From Candidatus Bathyarchaeum sp. (lineage in GTDB: Archaea; Thermoproteota; Bathyarchaeia; Bathyarchaeales; Bathyarchaeaceae), in assembly GCA_003096255.1 (NCBI GenBank), contig PIXS01000353.1:1-5803 (forward strand): a stretch of 5,803 nt of DNA, in the 5' to 3' direction. A program made the position numbers and the translations under genes. Below are positions 5,630 through 5,803 of the stretch, piece after piece. Each line of letters starts with the position of its first letter. Within the stretch, counting starts at the first letter, position 1. The notes beneath the pieces are model-generated. The model ran no database searches, was not told where the DNA came from, and saw only the letters and a list, made by a program, of their open reading frames with translations.

Positions 5630-5803
5630 TGGTCATTTCTCCTACTTTTATGTGGGGTCCACCATCACAGATGAACGCCGTCTGGCCCTTGCCGCATCGT
5701 CCTGGCCACAACTCAAAATCTTTACCCACCGCTTCTACTTTTAGCAGAGTCTCAAGGGTATTTCCGCTAATAGACGCACTTCTGACTGGCTCACCAATCT
5801 GGC
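5613..5803 (-). CDS. tldD: TldD, zinc metalloprotease subunit (C-terminal 62 residues only)
   Basis: A minus-strand frame open to the window edge encodes 62 residues ending GEMTIGGGA and a TAA stop. The start lies beyond position 5803. The fragment reads GEPVRSASISGN, then PGRCGKGQ, then DGGPHIKVGEMTIGG, which is the typical C-terminus of TldD. The cysteine of RCGKGQ (codon 5696-5694) is 26 residues from the end, matching the placement of Cys454, a zinc ligand in E. coli TldD (481 residues). The HExxxH motif that supplies the other ligands would be outside the window. TldD forms the protease with TldE, whose gene starts inside the last codons of this one. The operon promoter should lie upstream of this gene. 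Confidence 0.93.
   Translation of the reverse strand, partial: QIGEPVRSASISGNTLETLLKVEAVGKDFELWPGRCGKGQTAFICDGGPHIKVGEMTIGGGA
5638..5643 (-). promoter_or_regulatory. Shine-Dalgarno for tldE, embedded in the end of tldD
   Basis: AGGAGA on the minus strand ends eight bases before the TTG at 5629, and it codes for part of the tldD C-terminus at the same time. Its good sequence and spacing favour TTG 5629 over GTG 5626 (11 bases) as the start of tldE. Confidence 0.65.

Overview
The window looks like a piece of an archaeal genome. The signs are TATA-like boxes rather than bacterial -35/-10 pairs, oligo-T stretches instead of hairpin terminators, Shine-Dalgarno sites in front of non-AUG starts, an S-layer-style surface protein with a C-terminal membrane anchor, and a NosD-type beta-helix whose 'DGSI-PP(T)-P' header and 'GIGDTPHVID' tail I associate with archaeal NosD-domain proteins. 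My best guess is a Bathyarchaeia-like member of the Thermoproteota, but this rests on gene style only and no taxonomic marker was searched.

Layout. Positions 1-59 hold a probable tRNA promoter. A type II tRNA-Ser(GCT) with its CCA encoded lies at 60-147 (+). A short cysteine-rich DUF3795-type protein follows 29 bases later at 177-590 (+), so close that it is probably cotranscribed with the tRNA. The gap at 591-718 carries two T6 runs, a TATA-like stretch and a strong ribosome binding site. A 2.8-kb gene at 719-3526 (+) encodes a secreted, membrane-anchored protein made of two NosD-type right-handed beta-helix modules, each closed by a DxDxDG-type acidic loop. It ends 16 bases from the tail of a minus-strand operon.

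The minus-strand operon runs right to left: the last 62 codons of tldD (5613-5803, cut by the window edge), tldE/pmbA (4253-5629) and an AlkD-like DNA glycosylase gene (3543-4256). The genes overlap by 17 and 4 bases, so they are probably cotranscribed and translationally coupled. TldD and TldE form a known heterodimeric metalloprotease. Linking them to an alkylation-repair protein is less expected and is the most interesting gene association here.

The two halves are not obviously related: the plus strand carries a tRNA, a putative metal-binding cytoplasmic protein and a surface protein, and the minus strand carries a proteolysis/repair operon. I see no CRISPR array, transposase, prophage gene, RiPP precursor or clear defence system. 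The points worth following are the tRNA-DUF3795 dicistron, the duplicated and unevenly expanded beta-helix protein, the start-site problem of that gene, the all-non-AUG start usage, and the tldD-tldE-alkD coupling.
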